From positions 310,001-374,000 of the forward strand of contig CAXXHH010000003.1 of assembly GCA_963663005.2 (NCBI GenBank): a DNA stretch of 64,000 nucleotides, written 5' to 3'. Below are positions 42,426 through 51,528 of the stretch, one piece after another; within the stretch, counting starts at the first letter, position 1, and every line of letters starts with the position of its first letter. The notes under the pieces were generated by a model. The model did no database searches, was not told where the DNA came from, and saw only the letters and a program-made list of their open reading frames with translations. The stretch comes from CAINVV01 sp963663005. GTDB lineage: Bacteria > Bacteroidota > Bacteroidia > Bacteroidales > Prolixibacteraceae. The position numbers were made by a program, and so were the translations under genes.

Positions 42426-44216
42426 TTATCTGCCTGTCCAGCCTGGATTCTGATCAAGCTTCACATCCTTATTGGTGTCGATAATCGTTTGAGGAATCGG
42501 CCACAAATTGTAGTTGAATGTGAGTGTAGCCTGCGCTTCCGGCCAGTATGCATTCTTTTTGATACGATCTACCGCGATAGTACCACCCATTCTGAGGAGT
42601 GTATTCCAGCGACATTCTTCATAAACCAATTCGCGGGCGCGTTCATCGAGTATCGTATTGAATTTATCATCCATATCCGCAGCAGTAACTCTGTAAGCAC
42701 ATTGAGCACGATCTCTCAACAGGTTTACGTCGGCAGCTGCACCGGCTTTATCACCACTACGCTGTTTTGCTTCAGCTCTTAAGAGGATTGTCTCGGGCAA
42801 ACGGATGAAATAATCATCGCGGAAAAGGTTACTCAAGTTTTCACCGTCAGCCAGTCCAGTATATTTATCGGTAGCAATCTTACAAGAGATTGGGAAACAG
42901 AGACTGCGGTTATTCATGTTTGTAGGTGCATCAGTGCTGCCATTATACATGGCGCTCCAGGGAACGACTTGTTTGAATAACGGAGAAGCGGCCACATTTC
43001 CCTTGAATCGTCTGCGTAAAACGACATCAGAGTTACGCATATCAGCGCCCCATTTGTCGGCGTAGATATCGTCCCTGGTGTACATGGTAGGCATGATCTG
43101 AACGATACCCCGTCCACCAACATCCTCGAGAGTACCGGTAATGTGATTCTTAACGCCGTCGCGGAAGTCTGCACCATATGTGCGTGAATAAGGCAATTTT
43201 GATCTTTTGTCTTCAGCCTTATAAGCGACATAATCTGTTTGCAGAGCCCAGATACACTCAGTATTTCCATCCTGGAAGTTTACATTTCCCTCCTGGAAAA
43301 GATCCCAGTAGTAGTTGGTTGTTTGTTTAACAGTATCCACAGGTGCTGAAGAGCTTCCTCCCTGATAAACATTGATACCAATGGAAGTTGTGGTTTTTCT
43401 GGTTCCAAACCTACTGGTAATCAATTTGTAGGTTCCACCGTCAATAACTTTGCTGGCATTAGTAACCGATTTTGCGAATGCCGCCTGTGCCTCGGTGTTT
43501 TTACCATCAGCTGCTAATTGAGTTCCCATCGCAAGATACAGTTCGGCAAGGTTGTGCTGACACGCACCTTTTACGAGTCGTCCGCCAATTACCGTTGTCT
43601 CAGGAAGATCCTTTTCTATCGCTTCCAGCTCTGTTATTGCAAATTGATAGGTTTCAACCCTCGTGGAGCGTTGGAAATCATATTTAGGCATTGTAAAAAT
43701 TTCAGTTACAATCGGAACTCCCCCAAATAATTCGGCCAGGTTCCTGTAAGCAAATGCCCTGAAAAATCTTGCCTGAGCCACAGCATACGCTTTCTCTGCG
43801 GCAGAAGACCAGGAAATCTGTGGTAATTCGGCAGCATACAAAGCCAGATTAGCGCGTGAAATCACATAATACCAGGTGGTATAATTCTCATAGAAGTTAC
43901 CGTTATCCGGGTTGATGTTTCCATAGTTGTTAAAGGTATTTCCTTTACGGATGCTGGCAACATCGAACATATCTGTTCCATTGCCTCTGAAAACAAAAAT
44001 CCATGCAGATTCGTCGGGATTTGCCCATAAATTACGCAAATGCGAGTAGATTGAAACAAGCACCTGGTCAACCTGAGCTGAGGTTGAGAACGCGTTGTCA
44101 ACGGTATAAAACGTCTGTGGCGTTTCTTTTAAGAATGCATCATCTTTTTTGCAACTCACCATATTCATCAGAAACAGCAAGAACCAAATGGCGGTTATAT
44201 ATTTTATCTTTTTCAT
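42426..44216 (-). CDS. SusD/RagB-family glycan-binding lipoprotein (PUL 1)
   Basis: The protein is 596 residues. A lipoprotein signal (MKKIKYITAIWFLLFLMNM, lipobox MVSC) is followed by SusD-like TPR helices (NAFSTSAQVDQVLVSIY, AQARFFRAFAYRNLAELFGGVPIVTE) and the C-terminal LRAEAKQRSGDKAGAAADVNLLRDRA and ERARELVYEECRW motifs. It is an outer-membrane surface glycan binder that lids the SusC channel. It starts 23 nt after susC. Confidence 0.96.
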   Translation of the reverse strand: MKKIKYITAIWFLLFLMNMVSCKKDDAFLKETPQTFYTVDNAFSTSAQVDQVLVSIYSHLRNLWANPDESAWIFVFRGNGTDMFDVASIRKGNTFNNYGNINPDNGNFYENYTTWYYVISRANLALYAAELPQISWSSAAEKAYAVAQARFFRAFAYRNLAELFGGVPIVTEIFTMPKYDFQRSTRVETYQFAITELEAIEKDLPETTVIGGRLVKGACQHNLAELYLAMGTQLAADGKNTEAQAAFAKSVTNASKVIDGGTYKLITSRFGTRKTTTSIGINVYQGGSSSAPVDTVKQTTNYYWDLFQEGNVNFQDGNTECIWALQTDYVAYKAEDKRSKLPYSRTYGADFRDGVKNHITGTLEDVGGRGIVQIMPTMYTRDDIYADKWGADMRNSDVVLRRRFKGNVAASPLFKQVVPWSAMYNGSTDAPTNMNNRSLCFPISCKIATDKYTGLADGENLSNLFRDDYFIRLPETILLRAEAKQRSGDKAGAAADVNLLRDRAQCAYRVTAADMDDKFNTILDERARELVYEECRWNTLLRMGGTIAVDRIKKNAYWPEAQATLTFNYNLWPIPQTIIDTNKDVKLDQNPGWTGR

Positions 44217-44239
44217 ATCTAAAGCGTTTTAAGTATTAA

Positions 44240-47200
44240 TTAGAAACTAATATTTGCACCAATTGAATAGGTTGAAGGAACAGGATAAACATTCTCCCTC
44301 ACTCCGTTACCAAGCTCCGGATCACCTCCGAACCATTTGGATGAGGTAGCCAGATTCTTGGCAGAAATGAAGACCTTCAATGTATTGATACGTGCAGCTT
44401 TAATACTTGGTTGATTAAATGTATAGGAAAGGGAAACGTCCTGTACTCTCACAAAACCACGGGATTGCAGCGCCTGATAACGTCCGTCACCTGTGAAATA
44501 GGCAGAAGGATATTCGTTGCTTTTATTGTCAGGGGTCCAGTAAGGCTTGGAAGTCATGTTATCATTGAAACGACCTGTACCGGATGTCATATAAGCGGCA
44601 GTATTGCTTCTAAGGAAATAGCCGTTTCCGCCGAAAGTACCTGTAATCATAGCATAGAGCTCAAAGTTTTTATAGCTGACACTATTGCTCATGTTTAGCC
44701 TGAAATTTTCTTTCTGGTAACCGAGAATTTTCCGGTCGGCAGCTGTAATTCCTGGAACACCATCCAGATCCTTGTACATTGGCGCACCGGGTGCAGCACC
44801 TGTCAATGCGATGTATGCGGCATCGGTAGTCTGTACAATTCCGATTTGCTCATAACCATATATGGCCGATAGGGATTTTCCTATGAATAATGAGTTTGAA
44901 ATATCATCATCCTCTTTCCCGTCACCATTTTTATCTTCACCATAGAGGTGAACCAGCTTATTCTGATTCTTCCAAAAAGTAACAGAAGTGTTCCATTCCA
45001 GATCTTTTGTTCTGACATTGACAGTCTTAACGGTTAACTCGATACCCTTATTGTCTACCTCACCCATTGAGGTACGAATAGTTTTGAAACCAGTCATGAC
45101 GGGGATATTGCGAACAAAAATCTGGTCAGTTGTTTTGGATGAATAGAGATCCAGGTCAACCAAGATGCGACCTTTCAACCAGGAAGATTCAAATCCGGTA
45201 TTCCAGGTTTCAGTCATTTCCCAACCTAAATCAGAGTTTCCAAGCGCATTCTGGAACAGTCCATATCTGATAATACCGCCAGCATTAGAAAATTCGTAAC
45301 GTACATCGCCGGAAGCGCCGTTGGCAATTGTTGACAATGTCTGATAAGGATCAATACCTTGGTTACCGTTTTGTCCCCACGACAATTTGAGCTTCAAATT
45401 ATTTAATGGTTTGAAGTCTTTCAGGAAGTCCTCTTTTGATATTCTCCAGCCACCCCCAACAGCAGCAAAGTTTGCCCATTTCTTGTTGGCGCCAAATACC
45501 GATGCTCCATCCCTGCGATAGGAACTGGTTAAGAAGTATTTATCGTTAAAAGAGTAACTCACACGACCCAGATAACCAATGTTTGCACGTTCGGTGACAT
45601 TCAGATTAACCTTTTGAACAGTTGCCTTGGAAAGTCCCCACATTCCCAGGGTTGTATTACCATTTGAGGCAAAATCCGAACCAGTTGAGTTATTCTCCTC
45701 GTAACGGCGGAAGTCCCTGGTTGCAACCAAAGTTCCCTCGACGTTATGTTTGCCAAAGGCATGTTTATAGGTAAGGATATTATCCCAAACATAACTCGAC
45801 GTTGTGTTCATGTTAATATTGCCGTTCGCGCTTGAAAGGAATCCAACGACGGTAGCCGGTTCATATCTTGCAAGTCCTTCGCCTTCTTTAATATAGTTGG
45901 TCTCGTTGTAGAAGCTTCCGGATTGATTTTTATCGACATTCGACAAAAGATTCATCTTGAAATTCAATCCCTTGATCCATGGAATATCAATTATACCATA
46001 TGCATTCAAACGGAAACTATTACGGATATCCTTGTTGTCAGCCGTTCCGTCCTGAACATTCCAAAGTGGATTGATAGATGATTGAGTATACGGATACTTT
46101 TCAAGATGCCCCAGATCATCGCGGAACATTACACCATAAGGAGACATCGTTTCGGCAGCGCCAATATTCGCTGCTATTCCTGAATAATCGCGTTTTGAAT
46201 AACTGGCATCCAATCCAACTTTTAACCAGCTGGTAATCGTTGTATTTATTTTTCCAAGCAATGAAATGCGGTTGTAAGTATCGCCTTTCACGATCCCTTT
46301 ATTGTCATTGTAAGAAGTCGAAAAATAATAATTAACGTTGGGTGCTGCTCCTGAAACGGCTATCTGGTAATCCTGCAATACACCTGTTTGCGTAGCTTCA
46401 TCGAGCCATACAGTTTCCTTTCCGGCAGCAAGATTTGCCAACTCACCTGTTTTCATCCAGTTTGTTGATCCGGCAGTATATTGGTTACGGGCATTTACCA
46501 CGCTGATCCACTCTTCACCCTTCATCATCACTGGTTGATTCTGCCAGGTTTGGATACCGGAACTCATGTTAAATGTAATCATCGGTTTTCCGAGTGTTCC
46601 TTTTTTGGTAGTAATGGCAATAACCCCATTGGCCGAACGGGAACCATACGCAGCAGCTGAAACTGCATCCTTCAAAATGTCATACGTCTCGATGTCGTTA
46701 GGATTGATGTCACTTAAGTTCCCCATGTAAATTACGCCATCCAAAACGATCAACGGCTCATTGGAGCCACTAAGAGAATTCTGTCCGCGGATATCCATCG
46801 CTGGCTGACCACCGGCGGAGTTTGTTGCACCAATGTTCAAACCGGCAACATTTCCTTTAAGAGACTCTAAAGCGTTAAGGTTTGGCATCTGAGCCAAGGG
46901 CGATTTATCCATTTTAATCGAACTGACGGAACCGGTAAAATCCTTACGACTCGTGGTACCATAACCGATAACTACAACTTCGTCGACACCGATGGACTCA
47001 TCTTTCATGGTAATAGAAAATTCGCTCCTGGAACCCACCACAATTTCCTGAGTTGTCATTCCAACAAACGAGAAGATGACAGTCGCACCTGCAGGCACAT
47101 TGGAAAGAGAAAATTTTCCTTCTGAATCCGAGATAACACCTGTCGTTGTTCCTTTTACAACTACAGAAACTCCTGGAAGAGAAGCTCCGGAAGAATCTGT

Positions 47201-47632
47201 AATCTTACCTGATATTGTCTTCTGCTGCTGACTGTTCATTGCAATAAAACTATTTTGATTGGCAGTATTGGTCAAAACGATCTGCCTGTCGACAACAGTA
47301 TAAACAACATCTGTCTCCTTGAAAAGGTCAGTAAGAATCTCAGCTATCTTTTGACTTTCATAATCAATTGATACTTTTCGATTTACGTCAACCAGCCGGC
47401 TATTATAAAGAAAGACAAATTCACTATTTTCTTCAATTCTATTTAACACTTCCTTTACCGCTGCATCCTTCATATGAAGGGATACTTTGGTAACCTGAGA
47501 ATACGCTTCTGATGCCATAATTTGGGATACGGCAAGGAAGAATAAAACCAATGTTAATTTCATAGCAAGCCAGATTTTTCGGAGATGGTCATTTTTTGGA
47601 CACCTCCGTGTTAAACGGAACAATTTTTTCAT
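44240..47632 (-). CDS. SusC/RagA-family TonB-dependent transporter with STN domain (PUL 1)
   Basis: The protein is 1130 residues. A long N-terminus with a signal peptide around 24-46 is followed by an STN (secretin/TonB N-terminal) domain (about 50-118), the signalling module that contacts FecR. Next come a carboxypeptidase-D-like domain (about 133-210, SGKITDSSGASLPGVSVVVKG), a plug (QMPNLNALESLKGNVAGLNIG, DILKDAVSAAAYGSRSANGVIAITTKKG) and the outer-membrane barrel ending in aromatic Phe. It imports oligosaccharides. The STN plus neighbouring sigma/FecR indicates substrate-induced transcription. Confidence 0.97.
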   Translation of the reverse strand: MKKLFRLTRRCPKNDHLRKIWLAMKLTLVLFFLAVSQIMASEAYSQVTKVSLHMKDAAVKEVLNRIEENSEFVFLYNSRLVDVNRKVSIDYESQKIAEILTDLFKETDVVYTVVDRQIVLTNTANQNSFIAMNSQQQKTISGKITDSSGASLPGVSVVVKGTTTGVISDSEGKFSLSNVPAGATVIFSFVGMTTQEIVVGSRSEFSITMKDESIGVDEVVVIGYGTTSRKDFTGSVSSIKMDKSPLAQMPNLNALESLKGNVAGLNIGATNSAGGQPAMDIRGQNSLSGSNEPLIVLDGVIYMGNLSDINPNDIETYDILKDAVSAAAYGSRSANGVIAITTKKGTLGKPMITFNMSSGIQTWQNQPVMMKGEEWISVVNARNQYTAGSTNWMKTGELANLAAGKETVWLDEATQTGVLQDYQIAVSGAAPNVNYYFSTSYNDNKGIVKGDTYNRISLLGKINTTITSWLKVGLDASYSKRDYSGIAANIGAAETMSPYGVMFRDDLGHLEKYPYTQSSINPLWNVQDGTADNKDIRNSFRLNAYGIIDIPWIKGLNFKMNLLSNVDKNQSGSFYNETNYIKEGEGLARYEPATVVGFLSSANGNINMNTTSSYVWDNILTYKHAFGKHNVEGTLVATRDFRRYEENNSTGSDFASNGNTTLGMWGLSKATVQKVNLNVTERANIGYLGRVSYSFNDKYFLTSSYRRDGASVFGANKKWANFAAVGGGWRISKEDFLKDFKPLNNLKLKLSWGQNGNQGIDPYQTLSTIANGASGDVRYEFSNAGGIIRYGLFQNALGNSDLGWEMTETWNTGFESSWLKGRILVDLDLYSSKTTDQIFVRNIPVMTGFKTIRTSMGEVDNKGIELTVKTVNVRTKDLEWNTSVTFWKNQNKLVHLYGEDKNGDGKEDDDISNSLFIGKSLSAIYGYEQIGIVQTTDAAYIALTGAAPGAPMYKDLDGVPGITAADRKILGYQKENFRLNMSNSVSYKNFELYAMITGTFGGNGYFLRSNTAAYMTSGTGRFNDNMTSKPYWTPDNKSNEYPSAYFTGDGRYQALQSRGFVRVQDVSLSYTFNQPSIKAARINTLKVFISAKNLATSSKWFGGDPELGNGVRENVYPVPSTYSIGANISF

Positions 47633-47660
47633 AGATTTGAAATGTTTTTAGTTAATACTA
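47630..47660 (-). promoter_or_regulatory. Conserved 31-nt leader immediately upstream of and including the susC start (PUL 1)
   Basis: Reading toward the ATG the element begins TAGT-TTAA and ends AAACA, then TTCAAAT and TATG. It is identical at 25 of 31 positions to 58872-58902 before susC of PUL 2, while flanking UTR sequence is not alike. It may be a translation-control element or the promoter/5' end of an antisense RNA. Confidence 0.6.
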
Positions 47661-47744
47661 ATTTTCCCGAAACCCTTCGACCAAAAAGAGTTTCGGATTT
47701 TATGCCGGGGCTGATGTGACCAAACATCATCCCCGGTATTTTTT
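47645..47744 (+). ncRNA. Candidate cis-antisense RNA in the fecR-susC gap (PUL 1)
   Basis: On the plus strand a TAGATTTG box (47632-47639, TAnnTTTG) is followed by about 95 nt without a gene. The stretch contains two hairpins (CCGAAAC 47667-47673 with GTTTCGG 47690-47696; CCGGGG 47705-47710 with CCCCGG 47731-47736) and ends in T6 at 47739-47744. This is opposite the susC leader. Start is estimated as about 6 nt after the box. Bacteroides PULs are known to carry such antisense repressor RNAs (DonS type). Not proven here. Confidence 0.35.
47705..47744 (+). terminator. Plus-strand intrinsic terminator antisense to the susC leader (PUL 1)
   Basis: CCGGGG (47705-47710) pairs with CCCCGG (47731-47736), with an inner GATGT/ACATC pairing, and is followed by TATTTTTT on the plus strand. 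On the minus strand no T run follows, so it does not suit fecR termination. Confidence 0.55.
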
Positions 47745-48794
47745 CATGCTTTTTTCTTCATTAAGTACACTTTCTGTTTGGTAAATTCTCCGTTTGGCAG
47801 CGCATTGCGCTCTGTTATTTTAAAATCAATCGGTGCAGAAATCTTTAACAAATTCAATACCTGCGTCAAATTTTCGTTCCTGAAGGTTGCTTTGTATATG
47901 TAAGCCTTTATCTCAGGATCATTTATGAAAATTTCCACATTAAACCACCTGCTCAGGCGTTTTACCACTTCTTCCATTTTATCATCCCTGAAGATCAGGT
48001 TACCATCTCTCCAGGCAATATATTTATCAACATTGACAACCTGCGTAGATACTTTTCCTGTCTCGTCGGAGTAAACACCAAGCTGTCCGGGGGATAGCAT
48101 GCCGCCATTGGACTGTTCCCCTCCCCTGTTGACCAGCAAATTCACTTTTCCCTCAACAAGAATTACTTCTGCGGTCTTCTCATTGGTGTAGTTAATTACA
48201 TCGAAAGAGGTACCCAAAACTTCAACATTAAGCTCATCGGCGTTCACCCGGAAGGGTTTGTTTTTCATTTTTGACACCTCGAAATAGGCTTCACCTTTTA
48301 ATTTTACGTCTCGGTAACCTCCGGGGAAACTAGTGGGAAATTCCAGCGCCGAGCCTGAATTTAACCAGACTTTGGTACCATCAGCCAATTCAAATTGAGA
48401 TACCATTCCCTGCCGGGAAGTGATTGTCTGCGTCACAACGTGCTCTAGTAAGGATTTTTTCAGCGAGAGGTTATTCCAGGTAACATAGCCGGAATATGCA
48501 AGTAGCGGAAGTACAAATATGGCTGCGAGTAGTTTAATTCTATTTAACCAGATAGATGATTTTGAGTCAGTTAAACGGGAGTTAATAGATCGCAATGCAT
48601 CAAATGAATTAAACTGCTCCATCTCCTGAAGCAGCGACATGGACTCCCATGCCTTCAACGAATCGCGGTAGTGTTCTTCATTTTCAAGGGACGATGCTCT
48701 CCATTGTTCCATCTTTGCCCGATCTTCTGCGGACAGGTCACCCGGACAAATATCCAGGCATCAATTCATCAAAATCGTTGGAACTAAATTTCAT
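47744..48794 (-). pseudogene. FecR-family anti-sigma factor with a frameshift near its start (PUL 1)
   Basis: The main frame (47744-48712) encodes 322 residues: a membrane helix near 60-80, a FecR periplasmic domain (FELADGTKVWLNSGSALEFPTSF, GEAYFEVSKMKNKPFRV) and a C-terminal STN-contact domain (DKMEEVVKRLSRWFNVEI). The family N-terminus is present upstream in another frame: ATG 48794 reads MKFSSNDFDELMPGYLSG and then hits TGA. Removing one G from GGG (48741-48743) restores continuous sequence through DLSAEDRAK into MEQWRA. It is a sequencing indel, a real mutation or a +1 recoding site (GGG TGA C). An internal ATG at 48712 could give a protein lacking the sigma-contacting N-terminus. Confidence 0.85.
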
Positions 48795-48883
48795 TTTTTA
48801 TGCACAAGTTTAAAGTAAGACGATCTAGTGTGAAAACACACATATATTTTTTGAAACTATTTTTCAGAGAAATTTTGCTTTAC

Positions 48884-49474
48884 CTATATAACGATAAGCG
48901 CGACAATAAATAGAGGCAAGTACTCCACCAACTCTTTCCGGATGATTTTCAGGGCATTGCTGATTTGCAGCTCAACGGTACGTTTGGAAAGATCGAGCTG
49001 TACCGCAATTTCCTGATTTGTGAACCCTTTTAGCCGACTTAGTTCAAAAATTTCTCTGCAGCGGGGCGGAAGCTTTTGAAAACAATTGGCGAAAGCATGC
49101 CTTAACTCAGCTTCTGCAAAAAAATGGTCGGCCGAGTCCTGGTCTTCCTTTGGTGAAAAAAGAACAAATGACTTATACTTTTGGATAACCTTCTGGTGTT
49201 TTTGAAAATCCAGGCAACGATTTTTTATTCCGGCAAACAGATATGATTTTAAGGTGGAGTGAACCTGAAGATTGGGTGGATCCATCCAAAGCGAGACAAA
49301 AAAGTCCTGAACAGTGTCTTCTACAGCACCGCGGTCGTTGATATATTGCATTGAAAATGCGCAGAGTGAGGAGTAATAATAGTTGAATATATAGTCAAAG
49401 ACCACCCTATCTCTGCGCTCAATCCCTTTTATAAGCAATTCATCTTTCAAGTTCAGCCTTTTGGTTAATTGCAA
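48884..49474 (-). CDS. ECF-type RNA polymerase sigma factor (PUL 1)
   Basis: The protein is up to 196 residues. Region 2 (VFDYIFNYYYSSLCAFSMQYINDRGAVEDTVQDFFVSLW) and region 4 (LPPRCREIFELSRLKGFTNQEIAVQLDLSKRTVELQISNALKII) are clear. It pairs with the FecR-like gene downstream to transduce SusC signalling. No ATG starts the frame: TTG 49474 is the longest choice, but a minus-strand TAGTTTTG box covers 49472-49479, so TTG 49450 or 49438 may be the real start. Confidence 0.93.
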   Translation of the reverse strand: MQLTKRLNLKDELLIKGIERRDRVVFDYIFNYYYSSLCAFSMQYINDRGAVEDTVQDFFVSLWMDPPNLQVHSTLKSYLFAGIKNRCLDFQKHQKVIQKYKSFVLFSPKEDQDSADHFFAEAELRHAFANCFQKLPPRCREIFELSRLKGFTNQEIAVQLDLSKRTVELQISNALKIIRKELVEYLPLFIVALIVI

Positions 49475-49479
49475 AACTA
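49472..49479 (-). promoter_or_regulatory. Possible -7 promoter box for the PUL 1 sigma gene
   Basis: On the minus strand TAGTTTTG followed by C matches TAnnTTTG. It overlaps the first possible start codon (TTG 49474), which argues for a later start. Confidence 0.4.
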
Positions 49480-49549
49480 CAAATATTCGGTCGGAAAATT
49501 AATAGCTTAATTTTATTGCCTTCATCATCAAAGCAATCATACTTTGAAT

Positions 49550-49557
49550 TAAATTTG
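49550..49557 (+). promoter_or_regulatory. Possible -7 promoter box upstream of the exported TIM-barrel gene
   Basis: TAAATTTG followed by TGC matches TAnnTTTG and would give a leader of about 207 nt. The 49475-49770 gap otherwise holds only A-rich sequence and a loose GCATGAT/ATCATGC inverted pair near 49690 and 49727. Confidence 0.35.
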
Positions 49558-49770
49558 TGCTTATTCACCTTTAAAAAATTTCCGGTTTGGTTTGTCTGGA
49601 AGGATCATGTCCCTTCACTGACAGAACCACACATTCAATCGCTTGATAATCGGAACAATTAAAAAAAATAATTACTGCGTATGAAACGAGCATGATTCGG
49701 TAAACACATAGACGGATGAGAATTGATCATGCGAGTTCCATCCGGCAATTAAAAAACAAATTATTCACGG

Positions 49771-50616
49771 ATGAAAAAAGTATTGTATTTATGTATGGTT
49801 TGCCTGGTGGCTCTCACCTCGCAAACGGCATTTTCTCAGGATGCGCCAACCCGGCCCGGTCCTCAGCCCCCCGCAGAAACAGGGGAAAGATTCAGAATCG
49901 GTATCGCAGGCTTTACCTTTGCCAAATTCCCCCTCGACAAAGCCCTGGAAACTCTTCAAAAGGTTGATGTCCATTATCTTTGCATAAAAGATTTCCATTT
50001 ACCCATGAACAGCACCGAACAGCAAATTGCGGAATTTCACGCAAAATGTAAAGAGAAAGGCGTGACTGGCTATGCGGTTGGACCCATTTACATGAAATCG
50101 GAAGCCGAAATCGATAAAGCATTCGAGTATGCCAAAAAAGTAGGGGTAAAATTAATCATCGGAGTTCCGGATTATAATCTGCTTCCCTATGTCGACAAAA
50201 AAGTGAAGGAGTACGATTTCCATTATGCCATTCACCTGCACGGTCCGGATATCAAGACTTATCCTGATGCAGAAGATGTTTGGAATCACGTCAAAGATCT
50301 CGATCCCCGCATTGGCATGTGTCTGGATATTGGGCATGATACCAGAAACGGGAAAGATCCTGTTGCGGACTTAAAAAAATACAAATCGCGGGTTTTTGAC
50401 ATCCATATCAAAGACGTAACCGGGAAAACCAAACTGGGATATTCTTTGGAAATTGGACGCGGTGTCATCGACTTCCCTGCTTTTGTTAAAATGCTCAGAA
50501 AGGTCGGATATACCGGAGTTTGCAGTTTGGAACATGAAATAAACATGTCTGATCCATTTATGGGAATTGCTGAAGACATTGGCTATTTCAGGGCGGTAGT
50601 AAGGTGTACAAAATAA
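49771..50616 (+). CDS. Exported sugar phosphate isomerase/epimerase-like TIM barrel
   Basis: The protein is 281 residues. It has a Sec signal peptide (about 1-23, ending AFSQD) and a xylose-isomerase-like TIM barrel (about 40-280). Likely metal ligands occur in GVPDYN, CLDIGHD, DIHIKDV and SLEHEIN. Because it is exported, its substrate is probably an unphosphorylated sugar or keto-sugar despite the family name. It lies between the two PULs and converges with the PUL 2 bicupin gene, sharing a terminator. Relatives occur with DUF1080 and Gfo/Idh genes in 3-keto-glycoside pathways, which matches the neighbours. Confidence 0.85.
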   Translation: MKKVLYLCMVCLVALTSQTAFSQDAPTRPGPQPPAETGERFRIGIAGFTFAKFPLDKALETLQKVDVHYLCIKDFHLPMNSTEQQIAEFHAKCKEKGVTGYAVGPIYMKSEAEIDKAFEYAKKVGVKLIIGVPDYNLLPYVDKKVKEYDFHYAIHLHGPDIKTYPDAEDVWNHVKDLDPRIGMCLDIGHDTRNGKDPVADLKKYKSRVFDIHIKDVTGKTKLGYSLEIGRGVIDFPAFVKMLRKVGYTGVCSLEHEINMSDPFMGIAEDIGYFRAVVRCTK

Positions 50617-50635
50617 TTTGCTGCTACATGACCAC

Positions 50636-50673
50636 AAAAAAAGGGTAGAAATTCAATTTTCTACCCTTTTTTT
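50636..50673. terminator. Bidirectional intrinsic terminator
   Basis: A 16-bp perfect stem AAAAAAAGGGTAGAAA (50636-50651) and its complement (ending TTTTTTT at 50673) enclose a short loop. With A and T runs on either side it serves both the plus-strand TIM-barrel gene and the minus-strand bicupin gene. Confidence 0.92.
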
Positions 50674-50696
50674 AATACTATGAATTACGACTCCAC

Positions 50697-51491
50697 CTAT
50701 TTTGCGGGAGCATTCTTCACATACCTGAAAGCAAAATATTCGCACGCACCGCTGCCAATGTTTTTTAGTCCGTGAGGGACGCCTCCATTTAACAAAACGA
50801 AAGAACCCGGACCGAGTTTTGATGGCACACCGTCAATTGATTCTTCAACTGTTCCGGATTTAATCAAAATAATTTCATCATCCGGATGAACATGCGGATC
50901 ATGACTTTTCAATCCTTCGTTGAGAGTTGTTACGTGCATCTCGAATTCGAACAGATGATCGGTGGGTCTTCTGAAGAATTTCCTGGAGGCTCCTTTTTCG
51001 GTTTTGGTGATGGGGGCGTCATTCCATAAAATGACCTCAGAATTTTGTTTGGCATTCAGAAGATTCGCCTTTTTGCAGTCCGGATTTTCCCATTCTATCA
51101 TGTAATAGACAGCTGGTACTTCGCCCGAATTCTCGATTGTTACTTTATCACCTTCCATGATCAGCGCCACACTTCCGGCATTCAATTCTTTTGAAACACC
51201 GTTGAGTGATTGCATGACTTTGCCATCTTTTACGATAAGCAACTTTTCAAATTTCGATTGAGTATCCCTGGTTGGGGCCTTCTTACCAGGTAAAAGCGTT
51301 GTTGCATGGATCTCCAAAAAATCGACATTGTTGGTCGCGCATTTTTCGAACTGCCTGCTTTCACCGAAGCTCTTCACCTCAACGGCCGTTTTATCCCAAT
51401 CAAATGCCCTGGACTTGTATGGAGCCTTGCCCCATGCGTTTCCAGACAAAGCCACCAGGCAAACCAAAAGGATGATCGCACTTAATCTCAT
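50697..51491 (-). CDS. Exported bicupin protein (PUL 2)
   Basis: The protein is 264 residues. After a Sec signal peptide (about 1-21, ending GNAWG) there are two cupin folds. The second (about 175-258) keeps a metal set: HDPHVHPDDEIILI (His, His, Glu) and GGVPHGL (His). The first (about 50-130) lacks these histidines and is probably structural. It may bind or isomerise a sugar derivative in the periplasm; the reaction is unknown. It is the last gene of PUL 2, 101 nt after the Gfo/Idh gene with a hairpin in between. Confidence 0.82.
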   Translation of the reverse strand: MRLSAIILLVCLVALSGNAWGKAPYKSRAFDWDKTAVEVKSFGESRQFEKCATNNVDFLEIHATTLLPGKKAPTRDTQSKFEKLLIVKDGKVMQSLNGVSKELNAGSVALIMEGDKVTIENSGEVPAVYYMIEWENPDCKKANLLNAKQNSEVILWNDAPITKTEKGASRKFFRRPTDHLFEFEMHVTTLNEGLKSHDPHVHPDDEIILIKSGTVEESIDGVPSKLGPGSFVLLNGGVPHGLKNIGSGACEYFAFRYVKNAPAK

Positions 51492-51528
51492 AGAAAATCA
51501 GTTATAAATTAACGAAACGAGAATGAAT

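Noticed and set aside
47705..47744. Terminator for PUL 1 fecR
   Set aside because: On the minus strand the stem is followed by an A-rich rather than T-rich stretch; the T run is on the plus side.
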